Shown here in pieces: positions 1 through 9,525 of a stretch of 64,000 nt of DNA; within the stretch, counting starts at the first letter, position 1, and each line of letters starts with the position of its first letter. The notes below the pieces were generated by a model that ran no database searches, had not been told where the DNA came from, and saw nothing but the letters and a program-made list of their open reading frames with translations. Position numbers and translations under genes: made by a program. Location: assembly GCA_002457145.1 (NCBI GenBank), contig NTJP01000010.1:1-64000 (forward strand). The letters are read 5' to 3'. This DNA is from Marine Group II euryarchaeote MED-G38. GTDB lineage: Archaea; Thermoplasmatota; Poseidoniia; Poseidoniales; Thalassarchaeaceae.

Positions 1-2429
1 ATCGGTAAGGTTGTTGTAACACTAATATTGTTATCTTCATCAAGAAATAATTCTAGAACTAAATATCCTGAATCTGAACCCAAGGCCGTACTCGGTGCAA
101 TTATTGTTATTTCAGGATTCCAGGATTCATCTACTCCAATTTCAACTCCTGTTATGCTATTGGAATCAACACTCCAATCCCATCCATCAGGAAGACTGGT
201 AGAATCTATATCCAAACTCCATGTTCCTGCAAGTCTACCTGTTGACCTCACAGTTGGTTTGGTAACAACACTTTCGCCCGGATTGACTCTAATAGGATCT
301 GTGGAAATTTCAAAAGTTGCATTGTAAGTAGGAACAATTGATAGCATTTTTTTCTGCATGTCATTATCATAACGTGTTTGAGATATATTTTGGTATGGAT
401 CTAGTTTTAGTTCAAATTCATGTTCCCCCAAACCTCCGTTCCATTCTACGTCAAAACTCTCAAATGTTCCTGAACCGGTAGGATTGATGGGTTGCATATT
501 TCCTGACCGATATCTTCCAATTTCACTACCATCAGCATACAGTACCGCATCTACTCCATCTTCTGTTTCAGTTGTCCCTGCATTTTCAAAGAAAGCTGTA
601 ACTGTAACAACTTCTCCGGGTTCAGGTTCACTGGGATTAAATTCTATACTTCGACCATCTACTAATGGCCTAATGTCAGATTTACTTGTGGAGATTACAA
701 TATTACCTATTATCAAGTCTAGAGTTGCATCTCCATCTATATCTGCCAAAGAAGGGGATGACCATGTTCTGTAATCAAGATTAATTTCATTTGCCCATTC
801 CGTACTTATAGCCGATGATGTGCCCTGTTCACCATCAAAAGCCCATAAAGATCTCCCGAAAGCAACTAATATATCCTGTATGTCTTCCCCATCTAGGTCC
901 ATTCCGATTACTGAACTAACTGCTATTTCATCATTTGGAGTGCCGCTACTTTGTTCTAAGTCTCTATTCCAAATCTGGTTTGGAATAGTTCCACTAACGT
1001 CATGACAGCCAACTTCACCATGCCTAGCTGTAGTAGTTTGCCACCATGTCACCCAACAAACTTTGTCATATACGCCATCATCATCTGTATCTAAAGTCGT
1101 TGGAGGTGCATCAGCATAACCATTTCCAGCATTAAAACTCCAAATTTCATCTCCATCACTTATTTCTAAACCCCTATATTCTGCACCATCTGCACCTGCA
1201 GATCCATCTGCATCAGTGGGTATTGTAATAATCATCTCCGGGACATCGTCGGAATCAAGATTAGTAATAATTGGCCCAGGGAGTCTAATATGGGGTACAT
1301 CATTATCTCCATCAAGATTATTTAGATTTAAACCTCCATCCCAACTAGAATCTCCAGTATCTGATTCTATTTTCCAAACCCACATACTTCCGCTATTGGC
1401 CTCTATTGTGGTAAGTAATACATATCCTGTTGAATCATCGGTTTGAGCAAATGCAGGATCTGAAGGATGACTTCCTTTATCTAAACTAACTTGCCAAATA
1501 GGACTCGGGACACTAGTTGCTGGCAAAGGAAGTGCTAAAACTACAGGATCTTCAGAAATCTCATCTATCAGTGAAAGAACCAATTCTGCGTCGCCATCCA
1601 AATCCAAATCGGCGAGTAATAATTGAGTAGTAGGATTATGACCTCCAAATAAATTACTTGTGTAAGGGCCTTCATCACTAGTTATTCTAAGATTTTCATC
1701 ATTCCATGTCCATAATAACTCTGATGAGTGACCATTGACTGCCCAACCGGTAACTGAACAAGTTAAACGAGGTGCATATGCGTCAACAAAAACTGAATTT
1801 CCTGCGTCATAAGCCACTATAACTTCCTGCTTATCATCATTATCAATATCTACAATAACTGGTGAAGTTTTTATCTTTTTAGTAGGTCCCAAATCCACTT
1901 GCCAAGCAACATCTGCATCTTCTCCTTCTATTATTTTTAGAATACTGTGATCAGTTCCTGAAATATCTTCAGTTTGTATCAAGATTGTAAATAGTGATGA
2001 TTTACCACATCTTTCTTCCGCTTCTACACTTTTCGTTATTGAATTTTCTAAATTTGCTATTGGAGTTCCTAGAGAATCAGTGCCAATATCATATCCTTCA
2101 TATTGCCAATTTATTTCTGGACTAACTATTGACATTAATTCGGTAGCATTTGAAGGTGAATCAAATCCTGCACCTCCTGTTGGACTATGTAATGGGGCAT
2201 CACTAATTCTATCACTAGTTCTGCCAAATTGAGGCCATGGTTGTTCTCCATCTGTCCAAACTTCAGTAGTCCCATCAGAGGTATCTGACTTAATTTTTAT
2301 ATTTGTAACAGAGTCTATACTATTGTGAATACTTACTAATGGAGTAATCATAAACATAATTATGACAGCAACAGTAATTGATGCTTTCCGGTTGTCGCCG
2401 GATTGATCGGACAAAAGACCCGCTACCAT
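1..2429 (-). CDS. Secreted FG-GAP/VCBS-like beta-propeller surface protein (partial, runs off window edge)
   Basis: Minus frame open from ATG at 2429 (MVAGLLSDQSGDNRKASITVAVIIMFMITPLVSIHN...) with N-terminal hydrophobic segment; repeated Asp-rich propeller-like text on the minus strand. Missing from ORF track because it is truncated. Confidence 0.75.
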   Translation of the reverse strand, partial: MVAGLLSDQSGDNRKASITVAVIIMFMITPLVSIHNSIDSVTNIKIKSDTSDGTTEVWTDGEQPWPQFGRTSDRISDAPLHSPTGGAGFDSPSNATELMSIVSPEINWQYEGYDIGTDSLGTPIANLENSITKSVEAEERCGKSSLFTILIQTEDISGTDHSILKIIEGEDADVAWQVDLGPTKKIKTSPVIVDIDNDDKQEVIVAYDAGNSVFVDAYAPRLTCSVTGWAVNGHSSELLWTWNDENLRITSDEGPYTSNLFGGHNPTTQLLLADLDLDGDAELVLSLIDEISEDPVVLALPLPATSVPSPIWQVSLDKGSHPSDPAFAQTDDSTGYVLLTTIEANSGSMWVWKIESDTGDSSWDGGLNLNNLDGDNDVPHIRLPGPIITNLDSDDVPEMIITIPTDADGSAGADGAEYRGLEISDGDEIWSFNAGNGYADAPPTTLDTDDDGVYDKVCWVTWWQTTTARHGEVGCHDVSGTIPNQIWNRDLEQSSGTPNDEIAVSSVIGMDLDGEDIQDILVAFGRSLWAFDGEQGTSSAISTEWANEINLDYRTWSSPSLADIDGDATLDLIIGNIVISTSKSDIRPLVDGRSIEFNPSEPEPGEVVTVTAFFENAGTTETEDGVDAVLYADGSEIGRYRSGNMQPINPTGSGTFESFDVEWNGGLGEHEFELKLDPYQNISQTRYDNDMQKKMLSIVPTYNATFEISTDPIRVNPGESVVTKPTVRSTGRLAGTWSLDIDSTSLPDGWDWSVDSNSITGVEIGVDESWNPEITIIAPSTALGSDSGYLVLELFLDEDNNISVTTTLP

Positions 2430-2674
2430 TAGAAAATAACATGTCTAGGGAATCTTCTTGAACATTCGCACTAAACGTACACTAATGCCTAGGTCTGCAC
2501 ACACTATTCAAAATGCCAAGAAGTATTATTATCCGTTGCGCTTATACGAGATGTGCCGGTCGCGCAGTCCAACTGACCTCTCCTCTAGAGGCGTAGCCGA
2601 TGAGGGACGAGAGGATTTTCCTCTGTCTCTGTCGTACAAATCTGAGGGTGGGGCTGATTTTGAGGTTGAAAAAC

Positions 2675-3223
2675 ATGTATAGGATTGTTACTAGAGAAGA
2701 TACTATACGTATACCGGCTGAATATATTCGCCGCGGTCGTAAATTAGAAGAACATATTGATGAATTGGCACATGAAGCCTTTGAGGGTAGATTTGATGAA
2801 AATGAGCATTACACTCTTGTTACTTTCAATCATGAAGCAGTGGGAAGGGGTAAAATAATACATGGTGATGGAGCAATTTATCAAAGTGTTAAATTTACCG
2901 CATTAGTTTTTACTATGGAAAATAATGAAGTAGTAGACGGCGCAGTTTCTGAAGTTTCAGAATATGGGGCATTCGTTAGAATTGGACCTATAGAGGCTTT
3001 ATTACATAAATCTCAGATTCTTGATGAACCAATCCAGGTCAATCTTGGCATACGTAGAATAGAAGGTTCTCAAACTGGTAAATCACTGACTGAAGGTTCT
3101 TTTGTAAGGTCCAGAATAGTTTCTAAAGCAATAAATCAAAACGATCCTCGTTCTAGTAAAATCGGCCTCAATTGTAAAATGGACGGATTAGGTTGTTTCG
3201 ATTGGTTATCTGAGAGTGATTAA
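2675..3223 (+). CDS. rpoE1: DNA-directed RNA polymerase subunit E' (Rpb7-like)
   Basis: MYRIVTREDTIRIPAEYIRRG...AVSEVSEYGAFVRIGPIEALLHKSQI: Rpb7 N-terminal and S1 domain; internal ATG preferred over ORF-track start at 2600. Confidence 0.92.
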   Translation: MYRIVTREDTIRIPAEYIRRGRKLEEHIDELAHEAFEGRFDENEHYTLVTFNHEAVGRGKIIHGDGAIYQSVKFTALVFTMENNEVVDGAVSEVSEYGAFVRIGPIEALLHKSQILDEPIQVNLGIRRIEGSQTGKSLTEGSFVRSRIVSKAINQNDPRSSKIGLNCKMDGLGCFDWLSESD

Positions 3224-3225
3224 AA

Positions 3226-3429
3226 ATGGTAAAAGTACCATTCGCATGTGGTGAATGTAATAGAATTTTGGATGATGGTATCTCTCAGTGTAATCACTGT
3301 CCAAATGCACCCGTTACTACAGACTGGCAAGGATTCGTCGTTATTCTTCACCCTTCTCGATCTGAAATAGCAAAAAGACTCAACGTTTCAGCACCAGGAA
3401 ATTATGCATTAAAAGTTAATATTCGTTAG
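3226..3429 (+). CDS. spt4: Transcription elongation factor Spt4 / RNAP subunit E''
   Basis: CGECNRILDDGISQCNHC zinc finger plus GFVVILHPSRSEIAKRLN; directly follows rpoE1. Confidence 0.9.
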   Translation: MVKVPFACGECNRILDDGISQCNHCPNAPVTTDWQGFVVILHPSRSEIAKRLNVSAPGNYALKVNIR

Positions 3430-3440
3430 GAGATGATAAT

Positions 3441-3740
3441 TTGGAAATAATCAAGAGAAAAGAAAATCATTTACTTAGTAGAGTGGAAATCAACTTTACT
3501 TTGAATCATGCTGACGCTCCAACTCCGTCTTTATCTGAAATGATAGGTATGGTTATGAAACTAGAACCAGGTTCCAAAAAGGAATTAGTTTTTATCAAGA
3601 ACGTTAATACTAGATTTGGCATGCCTCGAACTACAGGTTTAGCATTGATTTATGATTCTGAAGATGATGCTAGTTTAGAACCAGATTTTATTAAATCAAG
3701 ACATAAAATAACTGAAGAATCTGATGGAGGAGATGAATAA
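3441..3740 (+). CDS. rps24e: 30S ribosomal protein S24e (TTG start)
   Basis: NHADAPTPSLSEMIGMVMKLEPGSKKELVFIKNVNTRFGMPRTTGLALIYD; canonical archaeal neighbourhood. Confidence 0.9.
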   Translation: MEIIKRKENHLLSRVEINFTLNHADAPTPSLSEMIGMVMKLEPGSKKELVFIKNVNTRFGMPRTTGLALIYDSEDDASLEPDFIKSRHKITEESDGGDE

Positions 3741-3940
3741 TGCCTGATGGAAGTCCAAATCCCCAAGCCAAGCACACAAAATATTCAGTAGAAGGAGATA
3801 CTCTAGTTCGTAAGGGAATTTTTTGTCCTATATGTGGGCCTGGAGTATTTTTGGGGATTCATAATGATCGGAAAGTATGCGGAAAATGTGGCTATTCTGA
3901 TCCTCCAAAGATTGAGAGAAGTATTTACGAGGAAGAATAG
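3740..3940 (+). CDS. rps27ae: 30S ribosomal protein S27ae
   Basis: CPICGPGVFLGIHNDRKVCGKCGYS zinc ribbon, overlaps rps24e stop. Confidence 0.88.
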   Translation: MPDGSPNPQAKHTKYSVEGDTLVRKGIFCPICGPGVFLGIHNDRKVCGKCGYSDPPKIERSIYEEE

Positions 3941-4845
3941 TCTTCCCAGTTCCCATCATTATCTAGTATTTTAGAATTTGAAATATGTATTCCAATATTT
4001 TCCCTATTTTTAAAAGAGAAGGTATTATTTTCTACTTGTGACTCTCCATCATGCCTCCAGCCTGTCCATTTCCAAGACTTTTCGTTAGAGTCGAAATAGG
4101 CATCTAGCACAGGCCCGGGAGTTTCAATGAACAAAGGTTTAGTATCTATATCACTCAGAATTCCTATTGCCTTACCATGCATCATTACAAACCAACCTCC
4201 TTCTTTAGAGTATTTTACATTAGATATTTTATCTTTTAATTTAATGATATTACTTCTCTTCATTGTTCTTTCATGGTCTAATTCCATTACTCCTCCAGCT
4301 GCAGACCATATTACTATTCCATTATCATTTTCAATTATAGAAACTATTGGATTCATATCTGGCGTTATATCCAAATCTCTCCATATTGGATAATAATCTC
4401 TCCATATCTCTTCTCCTTTTTGGTCTATCATATAAATTCCTTTATTAATAGTCGTAAATACGATATTTTCTCCAATTTTCCCTAATCCCATTGGCTCAGA
4501 GTTCAGTATTTTTTGCCATAATGCATTTTTTGGAATTATATCTAAATCGTTATTGGTTGAGGAAACCCTCAATGCGTCTCTTCCTATTCCATCTTCCCAG
4601 TCTATTTCTAAAGGTATTCCAGCCATTCTAACATCCTGTAATTCTCTATCTATCCATATTCCTATCCATATATTATCAAATAAAACTCCCGACGTTATTG
4701 ATGTAGGAAACGGTTTTGTCTGTTGCCCTATTTGTTCATATTCAGAATTCATTTTTACTAATTCTCCCGAACTACCAATTATAATAATACTTTCACCATT
4801 TCTATTTACCATAGAAGGAGTGAAGTTTAATGACATCCCAGTCAC
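3925..4845 (-). CDS. Hypothetical beta-propeller-like protein
   Basis: 306 aa ORF, Trp/Gly-rich repeats (GIVIWSAAGGVMELDHE, GGWFVMMHGKAIGILSD). Confidence 0.6.
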   Translation of the reverse strand: MTGMSLNFTPSMVNRNGESIIIIGSSGELVKMNSEYEQIGQQTKPFPTSITSGVLFDNIWIGIWIDRELQDVRMAGIPLEIDWEDGIGRDALRVSSTNNDLDIIPKNALWQKILNSEPMGLGKIGENIVFTTINKGIYMIDQKGEEIWRDYYPIWRDLDITPDMNPIVSIIENDNGIVIWSAAGGVMELDHERTMKRSNIIKLKDKISNVKYSKEGGWFVMMHGKAIGILSDIDTKPLFIETPGPVLDAYFDSNEKSWKWTGWRHDGESQVENNTFSFKNRENIGIHISNSKILDNDGNWEDYSSS

Positions 4846-4911
4846 AGGGTTGTGTCTTTATGTTTGAATGTGTGTCCGTCAAGTTTGAATCCTATACTTA
4901 TTTCGGACAAC

Positions 4912-5886
4912 ATGGTTACATTGCTACTGGCTTCTTCTGAAGACCCAGCATCTATGAATCTATATCATACAATTTTAGATACTTCTGTTTGGAATAAAGG
5001 AACTGAAATGGCCCATGGTGTTGTACATGAGCATTTTTCCAGTAAAGTTCATATGTTACTGATAAATGATATTCACCATATTTTTGCAGACGATATAGAC
5101 ATCACTCACGAAGAGATTAAAAATGTACAAGTTGATGAGGTATTAGTGTTATCAAAGCACGCTTCAAAATCCGAAATACCTGCTTTGGCAATTCATTTTA
5201 TTGGTCTACCAGGTCAACAACCTCTAGGTGAAAAAGGATATTATGGAGGTTATAATGGTCATTTAGTGCCTCCTTCGCCTCGTTTTGGTACTCTCTTCAG
5301 GACACTATGCGATATTTCTTCAGAAAAAGGTTTAGATTCTGAGTTTGATGTAACTATTGAATCAACCCATCATGGCCCTTCACTAACAAAACCAACCGCC
5401 TACCTAGAAATCGGCTCAACTCATTCTCAATGGATACGTAAAGATGCTGCTTATGTTTGGGCATTAACAATAGTTCGTTGCCTAGGACTAGATGGAGAAA
5501 AACCATCAGGAGTATGGGAAGGAACTGGCAGTGTAATGCTAGGACTAGGGGGCGGACATTATGCTCCTAGGCACCAATCAATAATATCACAGACTGAAAT
5601 TTGGGTTGGACATATTTTAGCAAACTATTCGATAATTTTTGATTTTAAAGAAAAAAATACAGGAATATCCGATCAATGGAAAGAAGCTATAGACGCGTCT
5701 TTAAAGGCTACAAGGATTTCTTTTCCAGGAGGGGATATTTTTGTCCATTTAGATAGAAAATCATTCAAAGGTTGGCAAAGAAATATGATAATTTCTTATT
5801 TGAACGATAGAAACATTCCTGTATATAGGGGTAAAGAAATAATGTCTCTCCACAAGCATAAAAGTTCTAACGAGTCTCCCAAGTAG
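4912..5886 (+). CDS. dtdA: D-aminoacyl-tRNA deacylase (DtdA/GEK1 family)
   Basis: LLLASSEDPASMNLYHTIL..., ESTHHGPSLTKPTAYLEIGSTHSQW, GLGGGHYAPRH family motifs. Start taken at internal ATG. Confidence 0.88.
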   Translation: MVTLLLASSEDPASMNLYHTILDTSVWNKGTEMAHGVVHEHFSSKVHMLLINDIHHIFADDIDITHEEIKNVQVDEVLVLSKHASKSEIPALAIHFIGLPGQQPLGEKGYYGGYNGHLVPPSPRFGTLFRTLCDISSEKGLDSEFDVTIESTHHGPSLTKPTAYLEIGSTHSQWIRKDAAYVWALTIVRCLGLDGEKPSGVWEGTGSVMLGLGGGHYAPRHQSIISQTEIWVGHILANYSIIFDFKEKNTGISDQWKEAIDASLKATRISFPGGDIFVHLDRKSFKGWQRNMIISYLNDRNIPVYRGKEIMSLHKHKSSNESPK

Positions 5887-5888
5887 TA

Positions 5889-6863
5889 ATGAGGTTTGTC
5901 GGGCGTACTATTGTCTTATTCTTACCTTTGATGCCAAAGTTTTTTGTTAGGTGGATTTCAAAGCGATATGTAGCAGGAGAAAGTCTCTCCGACGCAATTA
6001 AAGTTATGGAGTCTATGAAAGCTGACAACACTTGTTTTACTGTGGACGTACTGGGTGAGGAAATAAATAGTATTTCTGAAGCATCCTACTTTATTAGCGA
6101 ATATAATAATCTTTTGGATTCAATAGTTGAGAATAATTTAGACGCTAATATATCAATTAAACCAACAGCCTTAGGGCTATTAATAGATGAAAACAAAGCA
6201 CAAGAAAATCTATCAAATCTTCTAAAAAAAGCCGACTTAAGTAACATTTTTGTTCGATTAGATATGGAAGACACTCGGGTAACTCAGCCTACTATAGATT
6301 TAATATATGAAATGCATAAAAGAGGGTACAAAAATGTAGGTACAGTTCTTCAAGCAAGATTATTTAGAACCCCTGAAGATATAACTAATATTTGTACAAA
6401 ATTAGGGCCTAATGCCGACTTTAGGATCTGTAAGGGCATTTATTTGGAGCCCAACGATGTAGCATTTACAGATTATCAAGATATCGTAGATGCAACTAAT
6501 TTTTCTATAGATTCTATGCTGAAAAAAGGTGCTTATGTTGCAATTGCTTCACATGATACTCCTGTAATAAATCATTCATTAGATTCTATAGCAAAAATTC
6601 AAATGGGTGCAGGAAAAAAAGATCCTAGAGAAAACTCTGGGAGTAAAAGAAATGGTAAAGGAAATGGTTATGAATTTCAATTTCTCTTGGGTGTTAGGGG
6701 AGATGAGAGGCGAAAATTATCTTCTGATGGTCACTTAACTCGTGTTTACCTGCCATATGGATCACGTTGGTATGAATATAGTATGCGCCGATTAAGAGAA
6801 AATCCTGAAATTGCTATGCACGTAGCTAAAGCATTCTTTTTACCTTGGACTAATAGAAGATAA
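5889..6863 (+). CDS. putA: Proline dehydrogenase
   Basis: TVDVLGEEI..., NISIKPTALGLLID, FVRLDMEDT, RICKGIYLEP, YLPYGSRWYEYSMRRLRENPE. Confidence 0.88.
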   Translation: MRFVGRTIVLFLPLMPKFFVRWISKRYVAGESLSDAIKVMESMKADNTCFTVDVLGEEINSISEASYFISEYNNLLDSIVENNLDANISIKPTALGLLIDENKAQENLSNLLKKADLSNIFVRLDMEDTRVTQPTIDLIYEMHKRGYKNVGTVLQARLFRTPEDITNICTKLGPNADFRICKGIYLEPNDVAFTDYQDIVDATNFSIDSMLKKGAYVAIASHDTPVINHSLDSIAKIQMGAGKKDPRENSGSKRNGKGNGYEFQFLLGVRGDERRKLSSDGHLTRVYLPYGSRWYEYSMRRLRENPEIAMHVAKAFFLPWTNRR

Positions 6864-7469
6864 TTATATTGAATGTAAATACATTCTTTTTATCTCTGAT
6901 GCTTCCCTTTTTCCTCTTAGAGTACGCCCTTTGCCAGTATGTATGGCTCTAATTCTCCATTTTCGTCCTTCAATCTCTATTATGGTACCACAAGAAAATA
7001 TTCGATCAGGCGGGCTCTCTATACTATGAGGGATACTTATATCTCCATCTGTCATTGTAATTTTTATTATTTTTTTATCAACGCGTGTCGCCCACATTGC
7101 ATATATTTTAGATGCCTCTAGTTTCTTGAATGGTTTTGATATTTCATTATCTATTCTAGTTACCGTCCAATCTGAATTTTCATATTGAAAAATATCTCCT
7201 ATTGATATCACTTCGTCAATATCGACTTCAACTAAACCTGCGGAACTCTTCCTCCCTTCAGAAAATGTTGTATTAAGAAATATAGGTTTAGGCGGCCTTA
7301 ATTCGATCAAATGAACATAACTACATTCAGAACATCTAGCTAAAATATCCTCTCCGTCACCCTTATTTGTTCTTTTTAAAATGTCATGTTCTGTAATATC
7401 TGTACACTGTGGACATTCAGAAACATCAAAAATTTCGGCGTCATAATCTATGTTATCTTCAAACACCAT
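6864..7469 (-). CDS. HVO_0476-like archaeal zinc finger protein
   Basis: CPQCTDITEHDILKRTNKGDGEDILARCSECSYVHLIELRPPKP; start set at internal ATG to avoid overlap with the divergent gene. Confidence 0.65.
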   Translation of the reverse strand: MVFEDNIDYDAEIFDVSECPQCTDITEHDILKRTNKGDGEDILARCSECSYVHLIELRPPKPIFLNTTFSEGRKSSAGLVEVDIDEVISIGDIFQYENSDWTVTRIDNEISKPFKKLEASKIYAMWATRVDKKIIKITMTDGDISIPHSIESPPDRIFSCGTIIEIEGRKWRIRAIHTGKGRTLRGKREASEIKRMYLHSI

Positions 7470-7544
7470 TTTCTTATCGCAAGACTTACTTCTATTCAAA
7501 CCATCCAATGAATTAATTGAATAGTTGAATTCCGAGCGGATAAT

Positions 7545-8327
7545 ATGAATGAGTCGGGAAGAGGTTTTGGTCTGCCACAAATGTCAGAACGTGAAATGTT
7601 TGAAATGTTACTTTCAGAAGACGAATATATGACTTCTGATGAACCTGAAATAGCTGCTAATATAGGCGAACAGATGATTCATATGGGGCTTAGGCCTCTA
7701 TCACGGACCATTCGTTCTAGAATAAGGGACATATGTTCCAGAATACCTGCAAAAAATGTAATATTAGTAGGAGGTGGAATTGGCCATCTTTCGGCATGGC
7801 TTTTCGATTTATGGTGTTCTGAAGAAAAATCCAATGTTGAACCTCCCGAATCTTTTACAATTATTGAAGAAGGAGGGAAATTTGGAATTATATTAAATCG
7901 ATTAATTGCCCGTTATGAGGCAGATTCGTGGTCAAAAGTTATTGTTAAACCATGGAATGAAATATCTGCCGAAAGTACTTCTTGGTTCGCATCTAATGCT
8001 GCAACTTCCGACATTACTCCTTTTTCCTTGATACCTTTACCTGTCGATCTTATTCTAATAGATTTACCTGAAAATGAACGTATTGATGCATTAGTCTCAT
8101 CTTTTGATTTACTATCACCGGGAGGGATAATAATTATTAAAGAACCAGAGGTTCCTACTGGAGATGTTGGAGAAATAAACGACGATATGGAGATTACACA
8201 AGCCCAAGAAAAAGTATTATATTTTAATAGGTGGATTAGAGCAATTACTGATTTTAGTAAAGATAATTCCCTGAGTTTTATAGAGCTAAATGGAGGTTCA
8301 TTAGTTATTTTAAGACGCTCTGATTAG
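7545..8327 (+). CDS. Putative class I SAM-dependent methyltransferase-like protein
   Basis: NVILVGGGIGHLSAWLFDL ... DLILIDLPENERIDALVSSFDLLSPGGIIIIKEPE resemble a Rossmann MTase core. Confidence 0.55.
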   Translation: MNESGRGFGLPQMSEREMFEMLLSEDEYMTSDEPEIAANIGEQMIHMGLRPLSRTIRSRIRDICSRIPAKNVILVGGGIGHLSAWLFDLWCSEEKSNVEPPESFTIIEEGGKFGIILNRLIARYEADSWSKVIVKPWNEISAESTSWFASNAATSDITPFSLIPLPVDLILIDLPENERIDALVSSFDLLSPGGIIIIKEPEVPTGDVGEINDDMEITQAQEKVLYFNRWIRAITDFSKDNSLSFIELNGGSLVILRRSD

Positions 8328-8367
8328 TTTATTTTCCTATATTATTTGTATTTACTTTTTATTAAAA

Positions 8368-9525
8368 CTAATTCTTGGCATCAATTAATGAATCTATTCT
8401 AAATATTCCATATCCATAATAATCATCATGCTCCGTTTGCCCTTCTTTCATTTCCGAATTAAACATTATAAGATCTTTAATTTCGTTTATACTGTCTCTA
8501 CCTTGGGAATTTTCATGTTGCAGCTCAGGATTATTTTCTAGTAATAATGCCAAAGATCCTGAAATCCATGCTGTTGCTGCCGAAGTACCACTAGACCATC
8601 CCCACCAGTTCTCATTACTTATTCCACTAGCCATGAGTATTGGCACCTCTTGAGCTGGTCCCACTACTTCAGGTTTCATATCAGGATCATTTCTTGGTAA
8701 TATTGGATTAGGCCAAAATCTACCATTATTATCTCCTACCGAACTTCCCTTCCAAACTTGTCCATTTCTAGTTATACCTCCAACGCATATTACATCTTCA
8801 ACAGAACCGGGCGATTCCACATCTCCATCATCGTCTTCTCCATCATTTCCTGCCGCAGCAACAACATATACGCCCTGATCTAGTGCTTGTTCTACAGATT
8901 GTTCCAATGAATCCGTTGTAAATATTCCTGAACCAAAACCTTGTGCCCCTCCTAAACTCAATGAGATTATATCGGCATTATTCATTACACACCAATCAAC
9001 GGATTCTGATATTATCTGATCACTACCAGTACCCTCATCACTTATTGCTTTAGCAACTAACAGTGATACCCCGGGAGCATTACCTATTAGGCCATTATTT
9101 GAAACTATTATTCCAGCCATGGCAGTACCATGGCCTTCATCGTCATAAGGCTCGGCCTGTTGATTTACAAAATCTTTCCAACCATATATTTCCATTCCTT
9201 CAAATCCAGGGTGCTTCATATCTATTCCAGAATCTACAATACACAATATTACTCCCGTTCCATCGAGGTCCTGAATTTCATCTAAACCTGTAATTTCTCT
9301 ATACTCATTTTCCCATGCTATTAACGCCCCCGATGGTCCAGCAGATCCTATATTGCCAACACCAGGTAATAAGTAAACAAGTGATATAGAAATTAGTAGT
9401 AATGCTACTAATACAGTAACAATCGATGTAACCATTAGAAAAGCATCTCCATAATTAGCAGAACCAAATGATTGATTTTCTTCTGCTATTTCTTCTTCCA
9501 TTTCAATCCACTTACTTTTTACCAT
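8368..9525 (-). CDS. Membrane-anchored S8 subtilisin-like protease
   Basis: Catalytic motifs GVILCIVDSGIDMKHP, DDEGHGTAMAGII, SSGTSAATAWISG; N-terminal TM. Confidence 0.92.
   Translation of the reverse strand: MVKSKWIEMEEEIAEENQSFGSANYGDAFLMVTSIVTVLVALLLISISLVYLLPGVGNIGSAGPSGALIAWENEYREITGLDEIQDLDGTGVILCIVDSGIDMKHPGFEGMEIYGWKDFVNQQAEPYDDEGHGTAMAGIIVSNNGLIGNAPGVSLLVAKAISDEGTGSDQIISESVDWCVMNNADIISLSLGGAQGFGSGIFTTDSLEQSVEQALDQGVYVVAAAGNDGEDDDGDVESPGSVEDVICVGGITRNGQVWKGSSVGDNNGRFWPNPILPRNDPDMKPEVVGPAQEVPILMASGISNENWWGWSSGTSAATAWISGSLALLLENNPELQHENSQGRDSINEIKDLIMFNSEMKEGQTEHDDYYGYGIFRIDSLIDAKN

Noticed and set aside
28-1446. Plus-strand ORFs at 28-327, 484-774, 820-1005, 1216-1446
   Set aside because: Antisense shadows of the minus-strand propeller CDS that runs off the window edge.
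2458-2682. 74-aa plus ORF
   Set aside because: Overlaps the rpoE1 start and a GC-rich structured segment; low-complexity translation, more likely non-coding.
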